64,000 bases of DNA. It comes from Mauremys mutica. Its lineage: Eukaryota; Chordata; Testudines; Geoemydidae. Below the pieces are notes generated by a model that saw nothing but the letters and a program-made list of their open reading frames with translations, was not told the DNA's origin and searched no databases. Position 1 is the stretch's first letter. Each line of letters starts with the position of its first letter. Shown here one piece after another: positions 25,128-36,499 of the stretch. The DNA lies in NCBI RefSeq assembly GCF_020497125.1, contig NC_059077.1, positions 21,088,840-21,152,839 on the forward strand, read 5' to 3'. The translations under genes were made by a program, and so were the position numbers.

Positions 25128-25245
25128 ACGTCAGGGGTTCTAATCCAGTCTGAGCCTCTGACTCACTGGGTGACCTTGGGCAAGTCACTTAACCTCTTTG
25201 ATCCTCAGACTGTGCAGCTGTAAAACTGAGTAAGATTAGGAGGTC
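25128..25245 (+). repeat. MIR-like SINE
   Basis: Carries the recognisable MIR core: actcactgggtgaccttggg, caagtcacttaacctc, then cagctgtaaaactgagtaag. Confidence 0.75.
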
Positions 25246-26558
25246 ACTAAAACCAGATGTTGCATCTGTGATCATGTTTCCAGGATGAACTGACATTCAA
25301 TTACAGAACCAGTGCAGTGCCCAGTCCCATCATTCAGTTTTCTGTGCAAAAACACAACCATTTAATTAGAGTTCCCCTATATTCCTGCCTGTGCTGGAAG
25401 GACTATTGTTCAGTTATTGACTTATAGCACAGCTTCATATTTAACAAACACAGCAGACTTCAAAACATGATTGAAATAACATGCTCTTCTCTTCCGAATC
25501 TTTTCTCCTCTCCAGATTTCTTGCTTTGCTTATATATTCCAGCACAGCATCTTTTTGCAGGCTGATTGAAAAGAAAAAATAATCTCCTCCTCTGTAATGT
25601 ACCACAAAAGAAAGTAACATTGTGAAGTGTGTTTACAAACAGGTTACATTTATTCAGAATTTTATGACTGAAGTTGCTGCTGCTAAATACAGACCTGGAT
25701 ACCTCTTAAATTCTATAAGTCATTAACCTTTCACCTATAATCATCTTAAATGTAGGATTTAGACAACCATTATGTAATTGATCATTAGTGAACTAGATGC
25801 AGTGGAGATTTAGAATTCAATTGTCTTTCTTTATAATTATGCGGGGTTTTAACTCCTACCTGCTTGAAACCCATTATTTTACTTTATATCTGCTGTGTAA
25901 ACAGTGCCTCTGCATTTTACTTGTCAGAATGTGGTTACGGATTGCAATCAGCCAAATAAAATCCCTGAGCTGTAAACAGAGAGTAAAACCTCCCTGCTTC
26001 ATTTAATAGAGTTTGGACAACTGAAAAAATGGTTTAAACTTATAGTTTTGAAATTAGTCAAGCATCCTTCAAATAAGCATTACCAGCTTTACATTCTTCG
26101 TTCTTACCCTGTCCTCAATTTTTGCAATGATAAATGGGGGAGATTAAATATTTTAAGCATATCAGATTTAGTGTTTTAAGAGGGTAGATCATGTGATTTT
26201 CAGCATTAACCACTGCATTCTTAGATTGCAACCAGCATTTACACCATTAAACCTACAGAAATAAACAAACGTGAAATAAATTCTCTTGCCCATATGGAAG
26301 CAGAAAGCAACCCCAGCACAAGATGTGTAGGTGAGTGTGTGGGGAGGATTGGAAATGAGGGTGAAGGATGAAACCACGATACAAAACATCTTACAATTTG
26401 CAGCTAGATGAGTTTTCGTTTTGGAGAGGCTGTTCAGCAAGGCAATGTTCCCTATGCTTAAAAATAGGAATGTGGGGATAGGAGACAATGTACTGACTTT
26501 TTCTGAGGCTATTCTCATGAATTAGTCACACATTGATAATAAGGGAATGTGTACTCAC

Positions 26559-26725
26559 TTCTCCTCAACAATTTGCTTTTGATATTCCTCATATTCCTCT
26601 CTAGTCATTCCTGCTGCTGCAGCTGGGTCGGAAGGACCACTTTCTTCTTTGCTTTCCTCACCTCCGCCACCAAGTCCTAAATTCTTTACCTGGTTGCTCA
26701 ACATGCTTTTCATTAAGAAAGCCAT
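26559..26725 (-). CDS. CPLX4: CPLX4 (complexin-4), coding exon 1 with start codon
   Basis: Encodes the N-terminus [17 protein letters not shown], a Gly-rich linker, then an acidic/Ala-rich part and [17 protein letters not shown], 55 codons plus two bases (167 bp). This closely matches complexin-4 of other vertebrates. The start is the ATG at 26725-26723. An in-frame ATG at 26776 would add 17 hydrophobic residues that complexins lack, so I rejected it. The donor is gtgagtac and the split AA|G codon joins exactly to exon 2. The gene lies directly downstream of LMAN1 in the same orientation, as in human 18q21. Promoter and 5' UTR must lie above 26726; no TATA box stands out. Confidence 0.96.
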
Positions 26726-29700
26726 TTTCTTCCCAAGAAAATTTAAAAACAAAACCAAACCAAAAAAGGCTCCCAAAAGACAACAATATGTTTGTCAGCA
26801 AGGGAATTTCTACAGCCTCAGCAGCTCTTCAAGGGCACAATGCTAGTGAGAAGTGGATGCCAAAAACAGTTCGTCAGCCATAATCTGGATTAAAGTGGTG
26901 AACTCCTTAGTATCGAGAGGCAGATGGTTCAGATTACTCCAAAAAGTCATTAGATGCAGCTCCCTACTTTTAATATTAATACCTTAAGCTAATTGTAAAT
27001 ACAGAAAAATTCACATAGTTCACAATTGCATTTTGATTTCTTTAGTCTTGAAACTCTCAATTACATGGAGACCAAAGAGCCTTCATCAGAACACACAGTA
27101 TCTGAATTAAAATAAGACTTGGTTGATTCCATGATCACAGCAGCATTGTAAAATTCAGGCTACTGAGCAGCAAATCCTGTTGGATGTACACAGTCCAATG
27201 AGATTTGAAAACTAGGATTCTTCATTAAGCAAAAACAATCCTTTTATCCATTAATATTTTTATCCCATGGGACAGAAAGTACAGTACGATAGGGGTTTTC
27301 TTCATCTGCTTTTTCAAACCTTTTAAATGGTTGGTTTCTGTGACAGATGAACGAATCCTTAGTGTGATCATAATTTCTTCCCTTCAAAAAAAAAAAAAAA
27401 AAAGGATTTCTTTCCATTTTTCTCTACCATTCTGATTTGCTTATGGCACTATACTCTCTCTATATATATACACACCATCACTTTGATTGGCACTGGATGG
27501 AATATTTAGTGCTGAAGGTTCTTAGCCAGGTAAGAAGAAATGCATTTTGTTCAGCTAGATTACAGCATTGCTATCCTTCGTCTGAAAATTGTCTTCTTAG
27601 GGCTGGTCTTGCACACCCTTACTCACATGAATGAGCCCATTGACTTCAGTGGAATTAGTTGTGTGAGTTGGGTATACTCACATAAGGGTTTTCAGGAACT
27701 GGCACTTAAGATTGCAAACTCTTTGGGGACAGGAAATTATTTGTGTATCTCAAATGTCTTGCACACTGTGGGGGTATTTTAACAATCACACCAAGGATTA
27801 TTGGGTACTGTTTAATGAAATATTTTTGAGCTCTGATTATCAAAATGGCTCTCCCAATGCAGTCGTCATTTCATTGGTGATATGGGAGGAGGTCAGTTCA
27901 GTTAATGCCCTAATCTACATTAGTACCTTTCTAATTAAAGCACTCCCTGCTACTAAAAAAAAAAAAAAGTGCAGGATGTCCAGTTATCCTGGATTATCTG
28001 TGATTAATCAACAGACTTTAACTTTCCTTTTGAAAACAGATAAATATTACTTAGGAGAATTTAAAATAAAACAAAATACATTTGATCTACTGAAAAGATT
28101 CACAGAACTTGCTTTTTAAAGCCTGAAATCATTTTGTAAACATTATGCTCCCCTTTAAGGTCCTGCATAACTGAATTCTTTGGGAGTAGGAATTGCCTTC
28201 TACTTGGCTGGCTTATTCAGCCCCTCGCAAAACTGAGTCCCAAGTACTTTCCAAAGTTTCAGTCATCCAATCAGGGACCAAGAAACAAGAACATGCAAAT
28301 TAGGTGACTAATCACAGTTTGAACAGAAAATTTGGACCAGTTGCAGCTCAGGAGGAAGCCACAGACTGAAACTGATGTGAAACTGATGCACAAACTCTTT
28401 GCCAAATAATGAATAAAACTCATTATCTAGTCACACAGTTTGCAAACGGGGGCGGGAGAACCAACCTGCTCTGTTCATTGGCCAGAGTACAGATACAAGC
28501 AGGATAGGAAACATCACTTTTGCTTTGACAAAGGACTTAAGAATTTGCACTGATACAGTTGCAAATCTCTAAATTACTATGAGCCCACATTACACAGAAG
28601 AGAGTAGCAATAAGCAAAAATAGTAATTAATGTCTTACATTTACATAGCACCTTTACAGATTCTATAGATAGGTATCACAATGCCCATCACAGAAGGGAA
28701 GTTGCTTCCAAAATGGATCATGGCTGCTGTTAAAGGGTAAAATCCTGGTAGAGTGCACAGTCCAGACAAATGCACATGGAGCTGAGGAATGGTCTTCATC
28801 CCCAATCTACAGCAGATGGCATGTTTCAGCAGGGCACAGCAGAAATATCACTTTTACTAGGTCCTGCATAAGTAGGTTCATAGGCCTATGGTTCTGTACA
28901 CTTTGCAGAACATCTAGCTAGAAGATCTTTGTCCCACCCTTGCCAAGTGCCCAGATTGCTGCAACGGAGTTGGTGTTCAGAATCTCTTGCACAAGTTTTC
29001 TCTGGTCTGGCAGCTCTGCAGGTACTCAAATACCACGATGACTGGTGCATCTTAACCTGAATAGGGCATTTTATTCTTCATGCAGTTAGCTGACGTACTC
29101 TGAAGCTAAGAACCTGGAGTTCTCTAGTTTTGCTTGGAGTAGCTTACTGTGACAGAGCAAATTCAGATGTATTGGTACAAGAAAAATCTCACCATGCTGC
29201 TTCTGGAACAGCAGCCCTAGAAAGCACTCCCTTTCTCTTTGTTAGGATCAAGTAAGACCTGTCCTCTGTTTATTAATGTACATAAGAGAGTATCATGAGG
29301 GTCAAGACAGGAGATGACCTCTCAGAAGCAGGCTGGCAACACTCTGCAGCCCATCTTCCTCTTAGGGAAGAAGCATTTGCTGGCTCTGGTGCACAGTGAT
29401 AGCAATCCAATTATGTACGAAGACCACTTGAGGCTATGAGCCATGTGATGGATGTTTCCTTCCCACCAGTGACTTCGCTGCCACATCTATATTTAAAACC
29501 CTAAAGATACAGACTCTCCCCCATTTTTTCTGTTTCACACCTCTTTTTGGTCACTGTCCTTCTGCGCTCGGTAGTATCACTCCTCAATGACCTAAAGGAG
29601 CTGCTGTTGAACATAACACAACACATCCTCTCAAGAGACATCTAACAAAAATGTAACACTTACAGCATTTAGCCATCTCATAGCTCTGTATGGTCCACAT

Positions 29701-29734
29701 TCACAGTCCTCATCACATTGCATAGTTACCATCC
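26726..29734. other. Intergenic region upstream of CPLX4
   Basis: Presumed 5' UTR and promoter of CPLX4 (minus strand) just above 26726, then unique-looking non-coding sequence. It holds poly-A tracts near 27386-27403 and 27955-27968, and an ancient repeat trace at about 27600-27780: cattgacttcagtggaatta followed by an L3-like tail, gcaaactctttggggacagg. No exon or RNA gene found. Confidence 0.45.
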
Positions 29735-29885
29735 ACACTTTATAGGTGGGGAAAGATAAGGGATGGGCAGGATACAAAGTAACTCTCAATGTCATCAACA
29801 TAGTTTTAAGTGGCTTTCCCCAGGCCATTCAGTGAGTTAGTGGCAGAGGCAGGATTAGAAATTAGAGTTCCTGCATCCCAGCTAA
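29735..29885 (-). repeat. MIR-like SINE
   Basis: The reverse complement shows the MIR layout: aactctaatttctaatcctg, then ctctgccactaactcactg near the head. Confidence 0.6.
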
Positions 29886-30143
29886 ATCCAACAGGCCAGC
29901 AGTTGGATTGATGGACCACCATGTGTCCATAGACACTTCCTACTAGTCAGTACAATAAAGCATTTTGAGACTGTCAGCTCTTCAGGGCAGGGACAGTCTT
30001 CTAGTTCAGTGTTCAGAACAGAAGTATGACTATACTGGGTCAGACCAATGGTCCAGCCAGCCCAGTATCCTGTCTTCCGACAGTGGCCAATGCCAGAAGC
30101 TTCAGAAGGAATGATCAGAACAGAGTAATTATTAAGTGATCTA

Positions 30144-30215
30144 TCCCTGGTGGTCTAGTGGTTAGGATTTGGCACTTTCACTGCCACGGCCTCGGTTCGT
30201 TTTCCAGTCAGGGAA
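30144..30215 (+). tRNA. tRNA-Glu (TTC)-like sequence, slightly degenerate
   Basis: A 72-nt cloverleaf closely matching vertebrate tRNA-Glu. The acceptor stem pairs TCCCTGG with TCAGGGA (six pairs and one G-T). The D arm contains the A-box-like GGTCTAGTGGTTAGG, the anticodon stem-loop is TGGCACTTTCACTGCCA with anticodon TTC, and the T arm CTCGG-TTCGTTT-TCCAG has one C-C mismatch and one G-T. The T-loop is altered (TTCGTTT for TTCGATT) and creates a TTTT run, so this is probably a pseudogene copy. It sits at the 5' end of a SINE insertion and appears to have arrived together with it. No CCA is encoded. Confidence 0.78.
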
Positions 30216-30412
30216 AAGACTTGGGCGGGGGGGGGAGGTATAGCTCAGTGGTTTGCGCATTGGCCTGCTAAACCCAGGGTTATGAGTTTAATCCTTGAGG
30301 GGGCCATTTAGGGATCTGGGGCAAAAATCTGCCTGGGGATTGGTCCTGCTTTGAGCAGGGGGTTGGACTAGATGACCTCCTGAGGTCTCTTCCAACCCTA
30401 GTATTCTATGAT
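30216..30412 (+). mobile_element. Turtle tRNA-derived SINE with CR1 3' tail
   Basis: Downstream of the tRNA-Glu-like sequence lies a Pol III SINE. Its A box is tagctcagtgg (30241-30251) and its B box gagtttaatcc (30284-30294); a tRNA-unrelated part follows, then a CR1 tail from about 30337 (ggtcctgctttgagcaggg, gacctcctgaggtctcttcc, ending in attctatgattct). Turtle SINEs of this design are known to borrow the CR1 3' end to be copied by CR1 reverse transcriptase. The insertion as a whole (30148-30412) is flanked by tctatccc at 30140-30147 and 30413-30420. Confidence 0.88.
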
Positions 30413-31012
30413 TCTATCCCCTGTTGTCCAGTCCCAGCCTCTGGCAGTCAGAGGTTTAGGGACATCCAGAGCATGGGATTGCATCCCTGACCATCTCAGC
30501 TAATAGCCATTGATGCACCTACCTTTCATGAACTTATCTAATTCTTTTTGTCATCATCGGATCGATGGACTACCAAGACAATTCTTTTCTGAACTCAGTT
30601 ATACTTTTGGCCTTCACAATATCCCCTGGCAATGAGTTCCACAGGTTGACTGTGCACTGTGTGAAGAAAGGTTTCCTTTTGTTTATTTTAAACCTGCTGC
30701 CTATTGATTTCATTGGGTGACCCCTGGTTCTTGTGTTATGTGTAGGATTAAATAATACTTCCTTATTCACTTTCTCCACACCATTCACGGTTTTACAGAC
30801 CTCGGTCATATTCCCCCCCTCAATCATTTCTTTTCAAAGCTGACCAGTTCCAGTCTTTTTAATCTCCCCATATATAGAAGCTATTCTATACCCTTAAAAC
30901 ATTTTTGTTGCCCCTTCCCATTTTTAACATATCTTTTTTGAGATAGGGTGACCAGAATTGCATGCAGCATTCTAGATGTGGGCATAGCATGGATTTATAT
31001 AGTGGTATTATA

Positions 31013-31200
31013 CACCTCTACTCCGATATAACGCGACCTGATATAACATGAATTCGGATATAATGCGGTAAAGCAGTGCTCTGGAGGGGAGGGGCTGCGC
31101 TCTCCAGTGGATCAAAGCAAGTTCGATATAACATGGTTTCACCTATAACGTGGTAAGATTTTTTGGCTCCCGAGGACAGCGTTATATCAGGGTGAAGGTG
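31013..31200. mobile_element. MITE A, TA target duplication (mariner-like)
   Basis: A 188-bp element with inverted ends cacctctactccgatataac and (reverse complement of the right end) caccttcaccctgatataac, bounded by TA at 31011-31012 and 31201-31202. It is rich in the word gatataac. Inserted into the antisense CR1. Confidence 0.85.
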
Positions 31201-32373
31201 TATCTACTGTCTTATTATCTATTACTTTCCTAATGATTCCTAAACTTTTTGGCCTTCTGCTGCACACTGAGCAGATATTTTCAGAGCTAGCTACAATGAC
31301 TCCAAGATCTTTCTTGAGTGGCAACAGCTAATTTAGACCTCATCATTTTTTATGTATAGTTGGGATGTTTTTCAATGTGCATTACTTTGGCAGATGAAAT
31401 TTAATGTTGATAAATCCATTTTCTTGCTCAGTCACCCAGTTTCATGAGAAACTTTGTAACTCTTCACAGTCAGTTTTGGACTTAATTATCTTGAGTAATT
31501 TTCTATCTTCTCCAAATTTTGCCATATCACCATTTACCAAGACTACTTATGAATATATTGACAACACTGGCACCCGTACTAGATCCTTGGGGGACACCAC
31601 CATTTACCCCTCTCCATTCTGAAAATTGACCATTTATTCCTACTCTTTCCTTTTAATCAGTTACTGATCCAGGACCTTCCCTCTTATCCCATGATTTCAG
31701 AGCCTTTGAAGGAGGGACGTTGCCAAAGGCTTTCTGAAAGTCCAAGTACACTATGTTCATTGGATCATCCTTGTCCACACATTTGTCGACTGCTTTAAGG
31801 AATTCTAATCAATGGGTGAGACATGATTTTCCTTTACAAAAGCTGTGTTGACTCTTCCTCAACAAATTGTGTTCATCTGTGCGTCTGATAATTCTGTTCT
31901 TTACTATAGTTTCAACCAATTTGCCTGGTACTGAAGTTACGCTTACTGGCCTGTAATTGCCAGGATCGCCTCCGGAGCCTTTTTTTTAAAAATGGCATCA
32001 CATTAGCTATCCCTCAGTCATCTGGTACAGGAGTGGATGTACCACTCATACTTGATATATCAATTTGCTCCAATACCTTCTCTTTTAACACCTCAATCTG
32101 GGACAGTTCCGCAGATTTGTCCCCTAAAAAGAATGGCTCAGGTGTGGGAATCTCCCCACATCCTCTGCAGTGAAGACCGATGCAAAGAATTAATTTAGCT
32201 TTTCCACAATGGCCTTGTCTTCCTTGAGTGCTCCTTTAGCACCTCAATCATCCAGGGGTTCCAATGATTGTTTGGCAGGCTTCCTGTGCCTAACGTACTT
32301 AATTTTTTTCCTGTTAGTTTTGTGTCTTTTGCTAGTTGCTCTTCAAATTCTTTTTTTGGCCTGCCTAATTATA

Positions 32374-32565
32374 CACCTGTACCTCGATCTGACGCTGTCC
32401 TTGGGAGCCAAAAAATCTTACCGCGTTATAGGTGAAACCGTGTTATATTGAACTTGCTTTGATCCACCAGAGTGCCCAGCCCCGCCCCCTCCCCCCGAGC
32501 ACTGCTTTACCGCGTTATATCCAAATTTGTGTTATATTGGGTGGTGTTATATCGAGGTTGCGGTG
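32374..32565. mobile_element. MITE B, same family as MITE A, opposite orientation
   Basis: A 192-bp element with TA at 32372-32373 and 32566-32567. Its reverse complement aligns with MITE A throughout (ends, ggatataacgcggtaaagca, and the agatttttt/ggctcc part). Removing it restores continuous CR1 text (...cctaattata|cttttacac...). Confidence 0.85.
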
Positions 32566-32715
32566 TACTTTTACACTTGACTTGCCAGAGTTTATGCTCC
32601 TTTCTATTTTCCTCAGTAAGATTTGACTTCCAATTTTTAAAGGATGTCTTTTGTCTCTGCCTTTTTTACTCTGTTTAGCCATGGCTTAGCTGGTGACCAC
32701 ACTTGCAGCCAGGTA

Positions 32716-32965
32716 GGAGATTCATAGATTTTTAAGGCCAGAAGTGACCATTATGATCATCTAGTCTGACCTCCTGCATAACACAGGCCACAGAATTTCA
32801 CCCAGTATTCCCTGCATCAAGCCCATAATTTCATTGAGCTAGAGCATATCTTTTAGAAAGATATCCAGTTTTGATTTCAATCCACTACATCCCTAAGTAA
32901 GCTGTTCTAATGATCAATTACCCTGTAAGAAATTTTCACTTTATTTCAAGTCTGAATATGTTTAG
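32716..32965 (-). mobile_element. CR1 3' end fragment, antisense
   Basis: Plus-strand text aaggccagaagtgaccatta, gatcatctagtctgacctcc and cataacacaggccacagaat is the reverse complement of a CR1-type 3' region related to the pieces at 18970-19060 and 35095-35530. Confidence 0.75.
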
Positions 32966-35094
32966 CTTCAACTTCCAGTTCTTGATTTGAGCCTTCACTA
33001 GACAAGAAAAAGGCTGGGAGGTCTACAGGAATAATGTTCCTAGCCTAGCCAGGGAGGAGGGTTTCTGTTATATAGCCTTTGATTACCCCTATAGCAGAAC
33101 AGAGGTGCTTCAAAACTTAGTGTCTTTTTGCCGTTAATGTCATGCTGTTTTGTAGTACTGATGCAGCTAAAGCTCAGACATTAAGAGGTAACAATATATT
33201 AAATTGGGGAAGGGATGCCTGGAGTGAGACACCTTGGATTTGCAAGAGAACAAGAAAGAGCCATACTGATCCCTAAAGCAATAAAAGTAAACGTCAATTA
33301 TAGAAGAGACATGTAACACTAGCCAGTTCAGTGTGGAGGAGGAGCTTCCTGTGGGACACAAAAATTCATTTAGTTTTATGCAGGCTGCTTGTCTAAGTCC
33401 CTGGAGCCTGTGCTGTAATAAACCAGTCAAAATGCATGAACGGGCACAATGCCATTTAGCAGATGGGCATGACGGACGGAAGTAAGAGACCATCTCGGAT
33501 TGTTTTCGTTCCTAACATTTTTCTACAGCTGAAAATTTCTGCCCAGCTATTCCTTTCCAGATTATACGCATGCTGACCATCACCGCTCAAGCACCTGACA
33601 AGACTGGCTTTCAGAAACATAAAACATTGCTTCCGCAGCTGGGCTGTGGAGAACAGAAGTGCATGCTGCATGGGGAGGAGTGAGGAATGGGAAATGTAAG
33701 GTTCTCTAGTCTCCTTCTTCAACATCCACCACGGTGGCCTACAGCGTTGCTCCCCAACTGCCTTTTTGCTAAATACTGTGAAGTACCATCTTCCCTTAGT
33801 TTCCACGCATAAAGGCAACAAGCCACTTCTGAAGCCTGTTAGAAAGTTATCCCGATTCATTGGTATCTGATACAGGGAGGAAACACCAAACCAGCAGAGG
33901 TCTTTGATTCAACAAAGCCCTATTCTAGCTCCCTCCAAACTCTGCTTCCTAGGTACCTCTAACACCCATATCCCTCACACATCACCTTGTCAGCGATTTC
34001 TGCTAACAAAGCCCTGCATAGAGCAAGCAGTAAAGCAGAGGCAAAGGACAGCTATGCAAACCGAGGTTGAGAGAGGGCATTTTGGCAATTTAATCACCAT
34101 AGTCAGATGAGACCAAAGAGAGGGAAGCAGGGGTTGGCGCACAGAGCAATATCCTCACCCCCGTTCCAGGCCCATAAAGGGGTCTCAGCACAAGAAATGA
34201 GGAAGACTGATAGAAGGGTGACTTCCTGAGGACCCCTCCATAAGCCCTGGGGTCTGGAGAGGCATGACCTTTGCAGGACTGGACGGACCATAAAAATGTT
34301 TAGGGGTAATTAATGCTCATAACTCAAAAACTTAAGAGCCCTTATGCTCAAGCGATTCTAACAATAAAGGGTGATCACCAGGCCTTTTCATGGGTTAAGT
34401 CAGTGAGAAGTTAATGCTGCTTGCCCAAGTTTAGGTTCCACAGAAGTGGAGCAAACATATAGTGAAAATGATTCAAGGGACATATTCTTAACTTTAATTC
34501 TGGCAGTATATACAAAGCAGTTGGCAGGATAAGGAAACTTAAGGAACATAAACATGGAAGTTTACTTTACCCCCTTGTCTTCCCATACTAGTGTGCCACA
34601 ATCCCTACTCCCTAATTTTAGTCTAAGCACTTGACAGACCTAAATTCAGGCACGAACAAACAGCTTATCTTGTCTTAAAGAAACCTTCATACTTAACCAG
34701 AACTGGAAAACACCATAGCTAATATACATCAGATGTGAAGAAATCCCCCTGTAGCTCTCTGTTGCCAAGAGGTGAGGAACAGGTGAAGAGTTAAATACTT
34801 AATTACACTTGAATTTTAGAAGAGTTAGATTCCTCATCACTCTTACAAGTGGAAACAGAACTCAGAGTAAACAGAAAATATATTCTAAAACAAAGTACAG
34901 TATAATACCAAGGAGTGAAACTTCTGAAACCTTCTCTTATAATCTTAAAGACTTACTTGTGTGTTAAAATGGGAGGTGTATTTGATCCAGATGTAGGCTT
35001 CACCCACAGCAAGCTAACATAGCACTACATCCAGACACAGATACTCCATTTAATGAGTGGAGATGAGTGTGAAACAGGAACAAAAAACTAAGTG
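32966..35094. other. Gene-free interval
   Basis: Non-coding. A minus-strand frame of 134 codons (33456-33860) has no recognisable domain, no splice context pointing to an exon, and unremarkable composition. Confidence 0.45.
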
Positions 35095-35530
35095 GTGCAG
35101 CAAGAAAACAAACAGATTCAGAGTGTCCAAGGCCATAAGGGACCATTGTGATGATTAGTCTGACCTTCTGTATAACACCTGCCAAAGAAGTTTCCCCCAA
35201 ATAATTCCTACACCATAGCTTTAAGAATAAACATCCAATCTTGATTTCAAAATAGTCAGTGATGAAGAATCCACCATGACCATTAGTAAATTGTACTCAT
35301 GGTCAATTACTCTCACCATTAAAAAGTTACCTTATTTCCAGTTTCTCTCTCTCAACTTCCAGCCATCGGATCAGGTTATACTTCTCTCTGCTACATTCAA
35401 GAGCCTGTTATCAAATTTGTTCCCCACAGAGATACTTACAGACTGTAATCATGTCACCCCTTAAGTTCTTACATCCACTGCACACAGAACATCAATTCTA
35501 TTGCAACATTTTAAACCTCTGTAATCTTCA
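35095..35530 (-). mobile_element. CR1 3' fragment, antisense, diverged
   Basis: Plus-strand text ccaaggccataagggaccat, tagtctgaccttctgtataa, then caatcttgatttcaaaatag and ctcaacttccagccatcgga is the reverse complement of a CR1-type 3' part, like that at 32716-32965 but longer. Confidence 0.7.
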
Positions 35531-36484
35531 CTCTCAGACTTTAAAGGAATTAATATTTTCAAGGTAAGGGAAGAGAAATATTTTGGGACCTACTTGACAT
35601 AAGTTAGCATTCACCCTTCTCAGAAACCTTGCTCTCCTTTGGCCTTCCCAATTTTGTCCTCTGCTGGCTCTGCAATGTGGTCACGAGAGCACTGGAGGAG
35701 GATCTCTTGGCTTCTTCTATAGCTGTAACGCAAAACTCCTTATGCTATAGCTTGTTCAAAGTCCTAGATGTTTTTCAACACCAGCACTTGAATATGCTCT
35801 ACTGTAGTAAAAGCAACATACTCTCTTCTAGGCTGTCAGGGCATCAAATGTGGGATGCAACCACTCCCTACTATTTGGGAAAGAGCATGGAGAATTGGCA
35901 TCCTGAAGTTATGGACACTAGCCAATCAGGACAGCTGCCCTTGCTAACACTGCTAGATCTTTCAATAGTCTTCAATATTACCAACTATGACTGGCCAGTT
36001 GTTAAGGCCAGCAGGAGTTAGAATAGATGAAAAGAATCACTGTTTCTTATCATTCCAGTCACATCCTAGAGAGAGGTAACAGGATACTGCCTTTCCTCTT
36101 CAAGGTCCTTGGCTGTGGAGTTGAACAGAGTGCAAAATTACCAGTCTTTGTTTCATGTTTACACAAAGCAAGCTAACAATCATCAACATGTTGGACGACA
36201 ATTGTCTCAAGTCCTTTAAGACCCAGGTGGTGTCTTACCTTACCAAACATCTAGCAGAGAGACAGCAAGCCATAGGCGTGGTTTAAGAAAGCTCTGGATA
36301 AGAAGAATTATGCTAATTGTCAAAGGGAAGCATTTTCAGGAAGTGGTAATAAGATTCTTTCAAATGAGGAAACAACCTGATCACCTACTATCTAAAGTGG
36401 TTTACAATCTTGTGGTTTGGTATATGTAGTTGTGGTATATATAGTTTCCTCATCCATCCTTAAAAGCTTTGATGCACTGGAAGA
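35531..36484. other. Gene-free interval
   Basis: Non-coding. A weak LINE-like phrase (LLDLSIVFN, near 35945-35980) may be an L2 reverse-transcriptase relic but is too short to assign. Confidence 0.35.
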
Positions 36485-36499
36485 TTAAGTAGTATTAGC

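Larger units (their letters stand above)
23331..26558 (-). other. CPLX4: CPLX4 intron 1
   Basis: A 3,228-bp intron with donor gtgagtac (from 26558 downward) and acceptor tttttcag (to 23331). It contains two MIR-like SINE pieces: a minus-strand one at about 23530-23700 (cccattttacagggaaatgt, then a diverged tail) and a plus-strand one at about 25128-25245 (ccttgggcaagtcacttaac). The rest shows no gene. Confidence 0.9.
30015..32695 (-). mobile_element. CR1-type LINE, antisense, with three later insertions
   Basis: A CR1 copy related to the one at 1-1800 but reversed. Its 3' end lies near 30015-30140 (plus-strand text tactgggtcagaccaatggt and cgacagtggccaatgccag). The C-terminal protein part is at 30570-30827 (minus strand: [18 protein letters not shown] and [15 protein letters not shown]), and RT-linker sequence extends to about 32695. 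Reading frames are badly broken. It has served as a target three times: a tRNA-Glu/SINE unit (30148-30412) and two TA-flanked MITEs (31013-31200 and 32374-32565). In each case the CR1 sequence resumes on both sides. Confidence 0.88.

Noticed and set aside
26726..26776. Upstream in-frame Met for CPLX4
   Set aside because: It would add 17 hydrophobic residues not seen in complexins. The downstream MAFLMKS start matches the family exactly.
33456..33860. 134-codon minus-strand frame
   Set aside because: No known domain and no convincing splice sites or coding bias; best explained as chance.
35629..36021. 130-codon frame with a LLDLSIVFN phrase resembling LINE-2 reverse transcriptase
   Set aside because: The similarity covers only about a dozen residues with no supporting neighbouring motifs, so no call was made.
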